Shown here: positions 43,444-52,433 of the stretch, piece after piece
How the letters are laid out: every line of letters begins with the position of its first letter
How positions within the stretch are numbered: the first letter of the stretch is position 1
Source of the DNA: Alphaproteobacteria bacterium UBA3612
GTDB taxonomy: Bacteria > Pseudomonadota > Alphaproteobacteria > Sphingomonadales > Sphingomonadaceae
Assembly (NCBI GenBank): GCA_002375465.1
Contig: DFLT01000005.1
Coordinates: forward strand, 1 to 64,000
DNA: 64,000 nucleotides
Reading direction: 5' to 3'
Notes under the pieces: model-generated
Told to the model about the DNA's origin: nothing
The model's input: only the letters and a program-made list of their open reading frames with translations
The model's database searches: none
Program-made: the position numbers and the translations under genes

Positions 43444-44594
43444 CCCAGGAACCGTTGGCGCTTTACGTGCACTGGCCGTTCTGCCTGTCCAAATGCCCTT
43501 ATTGCGACTTCAACAGTCATGTTCGGGCGAAAATGCCCGAGGAGGAGTGGCTGGGCGCCCTGCTTGCCGACATGGAATTCGAGGCCGCGTCTACGGGCGG
43601 GCGACCGCTTGTCAGCATCTTCTTTGGCGGCGGTACCCCGTCGCTCATGCAGCCGTCGACGGTTCGGCAGATTATCGAGCGCGCCATGATATTATGGCGC
43701 GCCACGGAAGATATCGAAATAACGCTGGAGGCGAATCCGAACAGCGTGGAGGCGGCCCGGTTTGCAGGCTTTGCCGATGCGGGCGTCAACCGCGTTTCGC
43801 TGGGCCTGCAGGCGCTCGATGACAGGGATCTAAAGGCGCTCGGGCGGCAACACAGCGTTGCGGAGGGCCTTGCCGCCCTCGATATCGCGCAACGGCATTT
43901 CACCCGTGTTAGTTTCGACCTCATATATGCCCGCGAAGGGCAGGCGGAGGCTGCGTGGCAGGCGGAACTTGCCCGCGCCCTGGCCTTCGGCACCGGCCAC
44001 ATCTCGCTTTATCAATTGACCATAGAGCCCGGTACGAACTTTGCGGCACGGCATAAACGCGGCGAGTTGGTCTTGCCTGCCGAAGATCCTGCCGCCGACA
44101 TGTTCGCATTGACGCAGCAGATGACGGAGGAGGCGGGGCTGCCCGCCTATGAAACCTCGAATCACGCGCGTCCGGGTCAGGAAAGCCGGCATAATCTGAT
44201 CTACTGGAATTATGGCGACTATATTGGCGTGGGGCCGGGTGCGCATGGCCGCATCGGCGGTACGGCCACCATGCGGGAACGCCTGCCGGAACGTTGGTTG
44301 CGGGGCATGGCCGAAACGCATCAAACTGGCCGGCAGGCGACGCCGCTCTCGCCGGCGGAAAGGTCAGTCGAAGCATTGATGATGGGCCTGCGGCTGTCGG
44401 CTGGCATAGATCGGGAAACATTCGGGCGCCGGACCGGACGCTCCCTCGATGAAACGATTGATAATGCTCGTGCCGGCTGGCTCGTGGATCAGGGGCTTCT
44501 GCGGATGGACGCATCCGGCATTGCCCTCACTCCGGCGGCGCGGCCGCTTCTCGACGCGATCCTTCCCGAATTATTGGTGGGCGCTCCGTCGTAA
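43428..44594 (+). CDS. hemW: HemW-type radical SAM protein (HemN-like)
   Basis: HemW is a heme-delivery radical SAM protein often mislabelled as oxygen-independent coproporphyrinogen oxidase. The 388-residue protein has ALYVHWPFCLSKCPYCDFNSH with the CxxxCxxC cluster, FFGGGTPSLM and VNRVSLGLQAL. The second CPYCDF Cys is followed by Asp, as in HemW. It begins at TTG 43428, 16 bases before the rdgB stop. No ATG precedes the cluster motif, so the TTG start is required. Confidence 0.88.
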   Translation: MPEAITQEPLALYVHWPFCLSKCPYCDFNSHVRAKMPEEEWLGALLADMEFEAASTGGRPLVSIFFGGGTPSLMQPSTVRQIIERAMILWRATEDIEITLEANPNSVEAARFAGFADAGVNRVSLGLQALDDRDLKALGRQHSVAEGLAALDIAQRHFTRVSFDLIYAREGQAEAAWQAELARALAFGTGHISLYQLTIEPGTNFAARHKRGELVLPAEDPAADMFALTQQMTEEAGLPAYETSNHARPGQESRHNLIYWNYGDYIGVGPGAHGRIGGTATMRERLPERWLRGMAETHQTGRQATPLSPAERSVEALMMGLRLSAGIDRETFGRRTGRSLDETIDNARAGWLVDQGLLRMDASGIALTPAARPLLDAILPELLVGAPS

Positions 44595-44666
44595 TCTTCT
44601 CTCTTCTGATGCAGCGCGCATCCTAGTTGATGACATCAGAGTTTTCACCGCCTAGAGAGCCGCCGC

Positions 44667-45203
44667 ATGGACATTTCGAAGATTGCCATTGGCACAAACC
44701 CGCCCCAGGACATCAACGTCATCATCGAGGTTCCCGTTGGCGGAGAGCCGGTCAAATATGAATTCGACAAGGCGTCCGGCGCTTTGTTCGTTGACCGCAT
44801 TCTCCATACGCCGATGCGCTATCCGACGAATTATGGCTTTATTCCGCATACGCTGTCCCCAGATGGTGATCCGCTGGACGCCATGGTGGTCGCACGATCG
44901 CCCTTCATTCCTGGCTGCGTCGTTCGCTGTCGGCCTATTGCGGTACTGATGCTGGAAGATGAGATGGGCGGCGATGAGAAAATTCTCGCCGTACCGGTCG
45001 ACACGACGTTTCCCTACTATAATCGCGTCGGCGAGCGGTCCGACCTGCCCCACATCGTCATGCAGCAGATCGAACATTTCTTCACGCACTACAAAGATCT
45101 CGAGAGCGAGAAATGGGTGCGCGTCGGCAAGTGGGAAGATCGCGATGTCGCCGAACGCATTGTGATGGAATCCGTGGAAAGGGCAGAGGCAGCGCGGAAA
45201 TAA
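44667..45203 (+). CDS. ppa: Inorganic pyrophosphatase
   Basis: Ppa hydrolyses pyrophosphate. The 178-residue family I enzyme has the metal-binding DGDPLDAMVV motif with three Asp residues, the MRYPTNYGFIPHT region and the C-terminal EKWVRVGKWEDRDVAE. ATG 44667 has a GAGAGCCGCC region upstream. It is single, 73 bp after hemW and before a fasciclin gene. Confidence 0.95.
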   Translation: MDISKIAIGTNPPQDINVIIEVPVGGEPVKYEFDKASGALFVDRILHTPMRYPTNYGFIPHTLSPDGDPLDAMVVARSPFIPGCVVRCRPIAVLMLEDEMGGDEKILAVPVDTTFPYYNRVGERSDLPHIVMQQIEHFFTHYKDLESEKWVRVGKWEDRDVAERIVMESVERAEAARK

Positions 45204-45312
45204 AGGCGCGCCCTCGTTTTTGCGTCAAATTGTCCTTAAGGTCAGGGAGGGAACATTTCTCGGGATCAGTCACTATAAGGGGGCTGACACAATCAAAATG
45301 GGAGTGAGAATT

Positions 45313-45936
45313 ATGATCAAGTCGAAGAATATATTGATGAGCATGGGCGCTGCAGCCGCATTGGCAGTGACCGGTTGCGCATCAACGGATGGTGGAATGG
45401 GCGCATCGGCCGGAGCGGATGCATCTGCATCGACGCCCGCAAGCGCACCCGTGACGGTTGGCGGCGCAGCAATGCTGCCCACGAACAACATCGTCGAAAA
45501 CGCCAAATTGGCGAATAACTTCACGACACTGGTCGCTGCGGTAGAGTCGGCTGGACTCGGCGCGACGCTTTCCGGGCCTGGACCCTTCACCGTTTTCGCT
45601 CCCACGGACGACGCGTTCTCGCGCCTCGGTCAGGCGACGATCGACAGCCTGATGCAGCCGGAGATGAGCCAGCAGCTTGGTGAGATCCTAAAATATCACG
45701 TTGTCGCGGGCGAAGTGACGGCTGAGGATCTGATGGAACAGATTGAAGCAGGTGGCGGCCAAGCGACCATTGGCACCGTCAACGGTGCAGAACTCACGGC
45801 TAGCCTAGAGGCGGGCAATGTGAAGCTGACCGACGTACGCGGAAATGCCGCATATGTTACGACGGCGGATGCAAAGGCCAGCAATGGCGTGGTTCACGAG
45901 ATTAATGGTGTACTGCTGCCGACCCCCGCTGCATAA
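45313..45936 (+). CDS. Fasciclin-domain lipoprotein
   Basis: The 207-residue protein has a signal peptide with a lipobox (AVTGCAST) and a low-complexity Ala/Ser/Gly linker. One fasciclin (FAS1) domain follows: NFTTLVAAVESAGL, GPFTVFAPTDDAF, ILKYHVVAGEVTA and NGVVHEINGVLLP. FAS1 proteins mediate adhesion or bind envelope ligands. ATG 45313 has GGAGTGAG close upstream and is preferred over ATG 45298 and 45220. A terminator follows. Confidence 0.85.
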   Translation: MIKSKNILMSMGAAAALAVTGCASTDGGMGASAGADASASTPASAPVTVGGAAMLPTNNIVENAKLANNFTTLVAAVESAGLGATLSGPGPFTVFAPTDDAFSRLGQATIDSLMQPEMSQQLGEILKYHVVAGEVTAEDLMEQIEAGGGQATIGTVNGAELTASLEAGNVKLTDVRGNAAYVTTADAKASNGVVHEINGVLLPTPAA

Positions 45937-45957
45937 GATACAATGATCACAATCAAC

Positions 45958-45996
45958 GGAACGGGCTGCCCTTGCGGGTGGCCCGTTCGCGTTTTG
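45958..45996 (+). terminator. Rho-independent terminator after the first fasciclin gene
   Basis: GGAACGGGCTGCCC pairs with GGGTGGCCCGTTC around TTGC, followed by TTTT near 45992. It overlaps the leader (GGGGG ribosome-binding site) of the next gene, so read-through and translation of the two genes may be linked. Confidence 0.65.
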
Positions 45997-46007
45997 GGGG
46001 CATCTCA

Positions 46008-46553
46008 ATGCGGAAACTGAATCTCACGATCATTTCGATCCTTTGCGGTGCGCTCGCGTCCTGCGGCAATTACAGCCTCCCCTCGCCCGAACAGCAGCAG
46101 CAGGCCCGCGCCGCGATCGCGCCGCTTCTGACAGGCGTGGCACAAAGTCGGCGGGACGGGGATGCCGTGATCGCCATTCGCTGGGACGTGCAGGACGTCT
46201 CGCTGCAAGGCGATGAATGGTCCTGGACCGAAATCGAAGTGATCGCCCGTAGCGATGCGGAAGGCGCGGAGGCCGTGACGACGCGCTGGTCCATATCTCT
46301 CGACCCGGCCGCCCTCGGCAGCAATGTCCCCGCCAGCATTTCGCGCCAGGCATGGGGAATGACGCTGATTTGCGAAGAGACTGATTGTGTGCGCCGCCGC
46401 GGCGTGCGCACCACCGTTCTTGATGGCGAGCGAACGGAGGAAACACTTGGCCCCGAACAGACCGACCGCGCGGAATGGTTGTTCGAGGAATTCGAGACGC
46501 GCGACCGTGTGACTGAACTGGTCAAGGAAGCTCTGGGTCTGCCTCCCCGCTAA
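46008..46553 (+). CDS. Hypothetical lipoprotein
   Basis: I do not recognise this 181-residue protein. It has a signal peptide with lipobox GALASCG, a helical Gln-rich start (PSPEQQQQARAAIAPLL) and a beta-rich core. The core contains an internal Cys pair (LICEETDCVRR) and ends in an acidic helix. It is flanked by two fasciclin lipoproteins on the same strand, so it may share their envelope role. ATG 46008 follows GGGGG at a 9-base distance. Confidence 0.65.
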   Translation: MRKLNLTIISILCGALASCGNYSLPSPEQQQQARAAIAPLLTGVAQSRRDGDAVIAIRWDVQDVSLQGDEWSWTEIEVIARSDAEGAEAVTTRWSISLDPAALGSNVPASISRQAWGMTLICEETDCVRRRGVRTTVLDGERTEETLGPEQTDRAEWLFEEFETRDRVTELVKEALGLPPR

Positions 46554-46628
46554 GAATTACATGAGGGGTTTAATATTCGGTGCGGCTTGATATAGTTTTC
46601 GCGGTTAAAACCTCTGGGGAGAGAGTTT

Positions 46629-47216
46629 ATGAAGCGTACCGCATTTTCCGTTTTTCTTTGCAGCTCCGCAATATTGGGGCTCGCTGCGTGTGATTCGCCG
46701 CAGCCCGAGCCCGCCGTGGAAGTCGAGGAGCAGGAAGCTGTTGCCGCCGAGCCGGCTGGCCCAACCGCCAGTGAAGTGCTTGCCGGCAATCCCGATCTTT
46801 CGACACTGAACGGTCTCGTGGAGGGGGCTAATATGGGGCCCTTCATCGACGGGGCAGAGTCCTTCACTCTCTTCGCGCCTACCAATGAAGCCTTTGAAAA
46901 GGTCGACTCATCGACGTTGGAATATCTGACCGACCCCGAAAATGCCTCCTCGTTACGGCAGGTTCTCGGCTATCATCTGCTGCGTAACGATATGAAGGCT
47001 GCTGATTTGACGGCGGCGATAGAGGGTGGCTCGGATTCGGAAGCCACGATGACGACCAGCAACAGCTTTCAGATCACCGGAAAGATGAACGAAGAGGGCG
47101 TTCCCGTCCTGGTTGATGCGGATGGCGACGAGGCTGCGATCGTCGAAAGCGATGTCGCCGCCGGAAATGGCACGATTCACATCATCGACACGGTGCTGAT
47201 GCCACCGCAGAATTAG
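46629..47216 (+). CDS. Fasciclin-domain lipoprotein, second copy
   Basis: The 195-residue protein has lipobox GLAACDS, an acidic linker rich in Glu and Ala, and a FAS1 domain (STLNGLVEGANM, SFTLFAPTNEAF, VLGYHLLRNDM, NGTIHIIDTVLMP). It is related to the product at 45313-45936 but shares only the domain. A GGGGAGAGAG site precedes ATG 46629. Both may be stress or adhesion factors. Confidence 0.85.
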   Translation: MKRTAFSVFLCSSAILGLAACDSPQPEPAVEVEEQEAVAAEPAGPTASEVLAGNPDLSTLNGLVEGANMGPFIDGAESFTLFAPTNEAFEKVDSSTLEYLTDPENASSLRQVLGYHLLRNDMKAADLTAAIEGGSDSEATMTTSNSFQITGKMNEEGVPVLVDADGDEAAIVESDVAAGNGTIHIIDTVLMPPQN

Positions 47217-47225
47217 GCATCATGC

Positions 47226-47258
47226 GCCGGGGTCGGGCCGGATCGGCCCGACCCCGGC
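47226..47258. terminator. Perfect 15-bp hairpin between convergent genes
   Basis: Bases 47226-47240 (GCCGGGGTCGGGCCG) pair perfectly with 47244-47258 around a GAT loop. It lies 9 bp after the second fasciclin gene and 20 bp before the lpdA stop. No T run is present. It probably limits both converging transcripts. Confidence 0.6.
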
Positions 47259-47277
47259 AAAGGTGCTATATTGCCGA

Positions 47278-48669
47278 TCAGGCGTGAATGGGCGAGCCCT
47301 CCACGTCCATGGCGGCCTCTTTCAGGGCTTCCGAATGGGTCGGATGCGCATGGCACGTCAGCGCGATGTCTTCCGACGACGCTCCGAATTCCATGGCCTG
47401 CGCCGCCTGACCGATCATCGTTCCGGCCATGGTACCCAGGATGTGCACACCCAGCACCCTGTCCGTTTCCGCATCGGCAAGTACTTTTACGAAACCGTCC
47501 ATGTCGCGGTTGGTTTTCGCGCGGCTATTGGCGGCGAAGGGGAATTTGCCGGTCTTGTAGGCGGTACCGGCTTCTTTCAGCTGTTCCTCCGTCAGGCCGA
47601 CGCTCGCGACTTCCGGATGGGTGTAGACGACGGCGGGGATCACCTTGTGATTGACATAGCCGGTGCGGCCCGCCGCCCAGTCGGCGACGGCAACCCCCTC
47701 ATCCTCGGCCTTGTGCGCCAGCATGGGGCCTGGCGTAACGTCGCCGATCGCATAGATATGCTCGACAGCTGTGCGCCCCCGCTCGTCCACCTCGATCTGC
47801 TTGCGATCGTTCAGCGACAGGCCCGCCGCTTCCAGGTTCAGACCTTCGGTGTTCGGCACGCGGCCGATGGACAGCAGGACGATGTCCGTTTCCAGGACCT
47901 CCGCATCGCCGCCCTTTGCCGGCTCGACGGTGACTTTCGCGCCCTTGCCGGCACGCTCTACGCCGGTGACCTTCGTGCCCGTCTTCATTTCCAGGCCCTG
48001 CTTTTTCAGGATGCGGGCGAATGCCTTGGTGACTTCCGCGTCCAGGCCCGGCGTGATCGTGTCCATATATTCGACCACCGTGACCTCTGTCCCCAGGCGG
48101 CTGTAGACGCTGCCCATCTCCAGGCCGATATAGCCACCCCCGATGACGATCATGCGCTTCGGCACCTTGGGCAGGGAGAGCGCCTCGGTTGAGGAAATCA
48201 CGACCTCGCCGTCGATCTCAACGCCTTTCAGCGGTGTCACGCTGGAGCCCGTCGCGATGACGAACTTGTCCGCAGTGTAGCTCTTGCCACCGATTTCAAC
48301 CGTATTCTTGTCTGTGAAGGCGGCGCGGCCCTTCAGCCATTCCACCTTGTTCTTCTTGAACAGGAACTCGATGCCGCCGGTCAGCTCGCCGACGGCCTTG
48401 GTTTTCTCCTCCTGCATCGCATCCCAGTCGAGCTTTACGGAACCCAGCTTCACGCCGAACTTTTCCAGCGCACCTGATTTCGCCTGCTCATAATATTCGG
48501 ATGCGTGCAGTAACGCCTTCGATGGAATGCAGCCGACGTTCAGGCAGGTTCCCCCCAGGGTTTCGCGGCTTTCGGCACAGGCGACCTTCAGGCCGTTCTG
48601 CGCGGCGCGAATGGCGGCGACATAGCCACCGGGACCGGCGCCAATGACGATCAGGTCAAAGTCGGACAT
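47278..48669 (-). CDS. lpdA: Dihydrolipoyl dehydrogenase (E3)
   Basis: Lpd reoxidises dihydrolipoamide in pyruvate and 2-oxoglutarate dehydrogenase complexes. The 463-residue FAD protein has the redox disulfide GGTCLNVGCIPSKALLH and the NAD motif GGGYIGLEMG. The interface motif is HAHPTHSEALKEA with the catalytic His-Glu. No E1 or E2 genes are near, so it may serve several complexes. It follows the transglutaminase-like gene by 39 bp. Confidence 0.95.
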   Translation of the reverse strand: MSDFDLIVIGAGPGGYVAAIRAAQNGLKVACAESRETLGGTCLNVGCIPSKALLHASEYYEQAKSGALEKFGVKLGSVKLDWDAMQEEKTKAVGELTGGIEFLFKKNKVEWLKGRAAFTDKNTVEIGGKSYTADKFVIATGSSVTPLKGVEIDGEVVISSTEALSLPKVPKRMIVIGGGYIGLEMGSVYSRLGTEVTVVEYMDTITPGLDAEVTKAFARILKKQGLEMKTGTKVTGVERAGKGAKVTVEPAKGGDAEVLETDIVLLSIGRVPNTEGLNLEAAGLSLNDRKQIEVDERGRTAVEHIYAIGDVTPGPMLAHKAEDEGVAVADWAAGRTGYVNHKVIPAVVYTHPEVASVGLTEEQLKEAGTAYKTGKFPFAANSRAKTNRDMDGFVKVLADAETDRVLGVHILGTMAGTMIGQAAQAMEFGASSEDIALTCHAHPTHSEALKEAAMDVEGSPIHA

Positions 48670-48708
48670 GGGGGAATTCCTCTTCTATCGATACGAGTCG
48701 AGAGCGCC

Positions 48709-49488
48709 TTAGCGCAGACGGCGACGCAAAAGCACCAGCAGAATGGCCGCCACTCCGGCGGGCACCAGGCCGACCCACATAAGGAACAGTTTCGGATCCT
48801 CAAAGATGCGGGGCCGCTGAACCAGATAGGGTTCATCGGTAAATTGCCCAACGATACCGCCAATGCCTGCAAAGACCGCGTCGCGGTCCCAGTTCACGGT
48901 CTTTGGAAAGCCGTATTTCATCTCGTCAGGGCTGTGGAAGTGAATCTTGTCGGGCAGGGGCCGCAGGCGCTTCAGCTCGGCCAGACGCTCGGCCAGAATG
49001 GCGGGATCGTCGCGGATTTCGGCGACGCCGCGATAGCCGCCTGCCGGGTCAGGCCATACGATGTCATAGACGGGATCTGCGGCCACCACGTCTCCCTTCA
49101 CCTCCGCATTCACGATGGTATGCGTCGATGCGCAGGTTCGGCAGGGCGACAGCATCACCAGCGTCGAATCCATGCCGACACTGTCCAGCATTGCGGACAG
49201 CAGCCGCGATTTGTCCGAACAGTCGCCGCCCTGCTGATATATTTGCAGCGGCGTCGCGCCCAGCGGCGACCAGACATAGCGTGCCTGGCACTGTTCAAAG
49301 CCTTCCTTGTTATAAACCCAGTGGTTCAGCTGCTCGACGAACAGGCCGGTGCCGGTCGGCGCGGTGATATTCGCTGCGATGGTCTCACGAAACAGCGCCT
49401 GCTCCTGGTGGCGCTGCCAGCCGAACCACGCGCCGACGGCAAGTCCGACCACGAGAATGGCGATCAACAGGAATTTCAGTGCGCGCAT
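48709..49488 (-). CDS. Transglutaminase-like membrane protein
   Basis: The 259-residue protein has an N-terminal membrane helix and a transglutaminase-type core with the Cys-His-Asp triad pattern. The triad is Cys in GGDCSDKSRLLSAML, His in CASTHTIVNAEV and Asp in AADPVYDIVWP. A C-terminal helix (LFLMWVGLVPAGVAAILLVLL) ends in basic residues. It is probably an envelope peptidase or crosslinking enzyme. It is upstream of lpdA on the same strand. ATG 49488 is preferred over 49542. Confidence 0.75.
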   Translation of the reverse strand: MRALKFLLIAILVVGLAVGAWFGWQRHQEQALFRETIAANITAPTGTGLFVEQLNHWVYNKEGFEQCQARYVWSPLGATPLQIYQQGGDCSDKSRLLSAMLDSVGMDSTLVMLSPCRTCASTHTIVNAEVKGDVVAADPVYDIVWPDPAGGYRGVAEIRDDPAILAERLAELKRLRPLPDKIHFHSPDEMKYGFPKTVNWDRDAVFAGIGGIVGQFTDEPYLVQRPRIFEDPKLFLMWVGLVPAGVAAILLVLLRRRLR

Positions 49489-49569
49489 CGCGCTGCATCT
49501 AAGGCCCCCGGGATTAAGGGACAATGAGCGCCTTTCACGCACCCGGCCGCACCGTTATACCCCCGCTGC

Positions 49570-50436
49570 ATGAGCAAGATTGCATTTCTGGGCCTCGGCG
49601 TCATGGGCTATCCCATGGCCGGCCATCTGGCCGCCGCCGGACACGAGCTTGTCGTTTACAATCGGACTGCGGAACGTGCGAAGGCCTGGACCGCCGAACA
49701 TCGGGGTACATTCGCGGCAACGCCTGCCGAGGCCGCCAGGGGCGCGGGTTTTGTGCTGACCTGCGTCGGGCGGGATGATGATTTGCGCGCGGTCACGCTG
49801 GGCGAAGATGGCTGTTTCGCGGCGATGCAGGCGGGCAGCCTGTTTATCGATCATACGACCGTCTCCGCCGCCATCGCCAGAGAGTTGGCGGAGGAGGGGG
49901 ACAAAAACGGGTTCGGTGTACTCGATGCGCCTGTCTCTGGCGGTCAAGCCGGTGCGGAAAATGGTCAGCTAACCGTGATGGTCGGCGGCTCCGCAGCGCA
50001 TTTCACAGCCGGCGAGCCGATCATGCAGGCCTATGCAAAGCGGGTCGGCCACATGGGTCCGGCGGGCGCGGGTCAGACCACCAAGATGGTGAATCAGATC
50101 GCCATTGCGGGCGTGCTTCAGGGCCTGTCAGAGGCGGTGAACTTTGCCATGGAGGCGGGCCTTGATCCGGATGCGGTCTTTGACGTGATCGGCAAGGGCG
50201 CGGCGCAAAGCTGGCAGATGGACAATCGCGCAGGCACCATGGCGAAGGGGGAATATGATTTCGGCTTTGCTGTCGACTGGATGCGCAAGGATCTGGGTAT
50301 TGCGCTGGCCGAGGCAGAGGCGCGCGGCGTCTCACTGCCGCTGACGGCGCTCGTCGATCAATTCTACAAGGACGTCCAGCGTCTCGGCGGCGGGCGCCAG
50401 GACACATCTTCGTTGCTACGGCGCTTCCGGGGATAG
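49570..50436 (+). CDS. 3-hydroxyisobutyrate/2-hydroxy-3-oxopropionate dehydrogenase-like enzyme
   Basis: The 288-residue beta-hydroxyacid dehydrogenase has the NAD(P) motif GLGVMGYPMAGHLAAAGHE at the start. The substrate motif is DAPVSGGQAGAENG and the catalytic Lys is in GAGQTTKMVNQ. MmsB, GlxR and GarR share this plan, so the substrate (hydroxyisobutyrate, tartronate semialdehyde or succinate semialdehyde) is open. It is divergent from the transglutaminase-like gene. Confidence 0.85.
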   Translation: MSKIAFLGLGVMGYPMAGHLAAAGHELVVYNRTAERAKAWTAEHRGTFAATPAEAARGAGFVLTCVGRDDDLRAVTLGEDGCFAAMQAGSLFIDHTTVSAAIARELAEEGDKNGFGVLDAPVSGGQAGAENGQLTVMVGGSAAHFTAGEPIMQAYAKRVGHMGPAGAGQTTKMVNQIAIAGVLQGLSEAVNFAMEAGLDPDAVFDVIGKGAAQSWQMDNRAGTMAKGEYDFGFAVDWMRKDLGIALAEAEARGVSLPLTALVDQFYKDVQRLGGGRQDTSSLLRRFRG

Positions 50437-50530
50437 CGGGCGCGTTCGCGAAATTCTGTAAATCGCGAACATGATACCCCGGCATCGGCGGCCCACGCTG
50501 TTCATGCCGGACAGCGCGGACCGTCCGGCG

Positions 50531-50971
50531 CTAGGCGGCCTTCACCATTTTGGAAATATCGTCCGGGGGCAGGTTTGTCGCCTCCTTGTCGATTTCACCC
50601 AACAGCTTGTTCTTGACGGAAACGTGATAATGCTTGCGCAGTTCGCCAAGCGTGTTTGGCGGGGCAATCACGATCAACTGGTCGAATTTTCCTGAATGCG
50701 CGCGTTTATAAAGAATATCTGCTGCATCAGCTGCAAAACGATCTTCGGCCAATTGGTGAAAATCGGTATCGCTGTACGCATAACTGCGCGGCCCCGTAGA
50801 TTCCGATTGGCGTCCGGGGCGGTTGGCGGATTGTTCCCCATCGGAGGGATTGTCCTGCGTATCCTTCCGGATCACCTCCAGATTCGGATAATCGCTATCG
50901 CCCTGATTCACGAGCAGCAGCAGCTTTTCTCCGTCGACGACGCAGATTTCGCATTTGTTGGGAAGGTCCAT
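50531..50971 (-). CDS. Host-attachment family protein
   Basis: The 146-residue protein matches the family named from a plant-host-attachment gene in Agrobacterium (baeRF/eRF1-like fold): CEICVVDGEKLLLLVNQG at the start, LAEDRFAADAADILYKRA, and FDQLIVIAPPNTLGELRKHY. It is soluble, with no signal peptide. The family is often stress-associated but its biochemical role is unknown. It is a single gene between the dehydrogenase and serS. Confidence 0.75.
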   Translation of the reverse strand: MDLPNKCEICVVDGEKLLLLVNQGDSDYPNLEVIRKDTQDNPSDGEQSANRPGRQSESTGPRSYAYSDTDFHQLAEDRFAADAADILYKRAHSGKFDQLIVIAPPNTLGELRKHYHVSVKNKLLGEIDKEATNLPPDDISKMVKAA

Positions 50972-51059
50972 GGGGTCTCCAGTTTATTGTGGTTTTGCCA
51001 TCAACGCGGCGCGCGCGTGACGGTTGCGAAGGTTCTCCTGTCGCGGCAGATGAAGCGTC

Positions 51060-52343
51060 ATGCATGACATCAGAATTATTCGCGACGATCCCAGCGCGTT
51101 CGACCGCCAGCTAAAGCGCCGGGGCCACGAGCCTGCTGCGACCGGCATCGTGGCCAGTGACGCACAATTACGCGCCGTTCAGACGGAACTTCAGTCGGCC
51201 TTGGCCCACCGCAACGACGCGTCAAAGGCGATCGGCCGTGCCATGGGCGCAGGCGACAAGGATGAGGCCGAAAGGCTGAAGGCGGAGGTTGCGGCGCTGA
51301 AGACGCGCATTCCCGAAATGGAAGAGCGCGAACGCGTGTTGAAGGCGGAACTCGCCGACATGCTTGCCGCCCTTCCCAACCATCCGGCGGATGACGTTCC
51401 AGAGGGTCTGACAGAGGAGGACAATGTTGTCCTTAAGACCGTCGGCGATCCGCCCCGTTTCGATTTCGATGCCCGCGAACATGATGTCATCGCCGCGCCG
51501 CTGGGTCTCGACTTCGAAGCTGCCGCCGCCATGTCCGGCGCGCGTTTTGCCGTGATGCGCGGACAGGTGGCGCGCCTGCACCGTGCGCTGGGTCAGTGGA
51601 TGCTTGACGTACAGACGCGGGACCACGGCTATTTAGAGGCAAATGTGCCGCTGCTCGTGCGTGACGAGGCGGTGTTCGGCACCGGGCAATTGCCGAAATT
51701 CTCCGACGACCTGTTCCGAACGACGGATGGCCGCTGGCTAATCCCGACGGCGGAGGTGCCGCTGACCAATCTGGTACGCGATCAGATCGTGGCGGCGGAA
51801 ACGCTGCCGCTGCGCTTTGCCGCCCTGACCCCGTGTTTCCGGTCGGAGGCGGGCTCCGCCGGGCGCGATACGAAGGGCATGATCCGCCAACACCAGTTCG
51901 AGAAGGTGGAACTTGTTTCGGTCGTCGCGGCCGACCAGTCGGAGGCGGAGCTGGAGCGAAAGGTCCGCGCCGCCGAAACCATCCTCGAGCGTCTGAACCT
52001 GCCCTATCGCCGTATGCTGCTGTCGGTCGGCGACATGAGCGCCACCGCCCGCAAGACAATCGACCTGGAGGTGTGGCTGCCCGGGCAGAACATGTACCGG
52101 GAGATCAGCTCCATTTCCCAATTCGGCGATTTTCAAGCGCGGCGAATGAATGCGCGCATGCGGCGGGAGGGCGAGAAGAAGACGGAGTTCATGCACACTC
52201 TGAACGGCTCTGGCCTCGCGGTAGGCCGGACACTGGTTGCCGTCCTCGAAAACTATCAGCAGGCTGATGGTTCGGTTACGGTGCCAGAGGTTCTGCATCC
52301 CTATATGGGCGGTGTCACAGAGCTGACACCCGGTAATGATTAG
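51060..52343 (+). CDS. serS: Seryl-tRNA synthetase
   Basis: SerS charges tRNA-Ser and tRNA-Sec. The 427-residue protein has the N-terminal tRNA-binding coiled coil (about 30-110). Class II motif 2 is TPCFRSEAGSAGRDTKGMIRQHQFEK and motif 3 is NGSGLAVGRTLVAVLENYQ. Length is normal. It is followed by surE, the usual order. Confidence 0.96.
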   Translation: MHDIRIIRDDPSAFDRQLKRRGHEPAATGIVASDAQLRAVQTELQSALAHRNDASKAIGRAMGAGDKDEAERLKAEVAALKTRIPEMEERERVLKAELADMLAALPNHPADDVPEGLTEEDNVVLKTVGDPPRFDFDAREHDVIAAPLGLDFEAAAAMSGARFAVMRGQVARLHRALGQWMLDVQTRDHGYLEANVPLLVRDEAVFGTGQLPKFSDDLFRTTDGRWLIPTAEVPLTNLVRDQIVAAETLPLRFAALTPCFRSEAGSAGRDTKGMIRQHQFEKVELVSVVAADQSEAELERKVRAAETILERLNLPYRRMLLSVGDMSATARKTIDLEVWLPGQNMYREISSISQFGDFQARRMNARMRREGEKKTEFMHTLNGSGLAVGRTLVAVLENYQQADGSVTVPEVLHPYMGGVTELTPGND

Positions 52344-52433
52344 GCGGCGCTGACCGGCGGGTCGTGCGGAGGTGGCGGCGTTCGCCCGCACGCCACATGC
52401 CGGCGTTCAATGATGAGTGAGTAAAGGACATTT

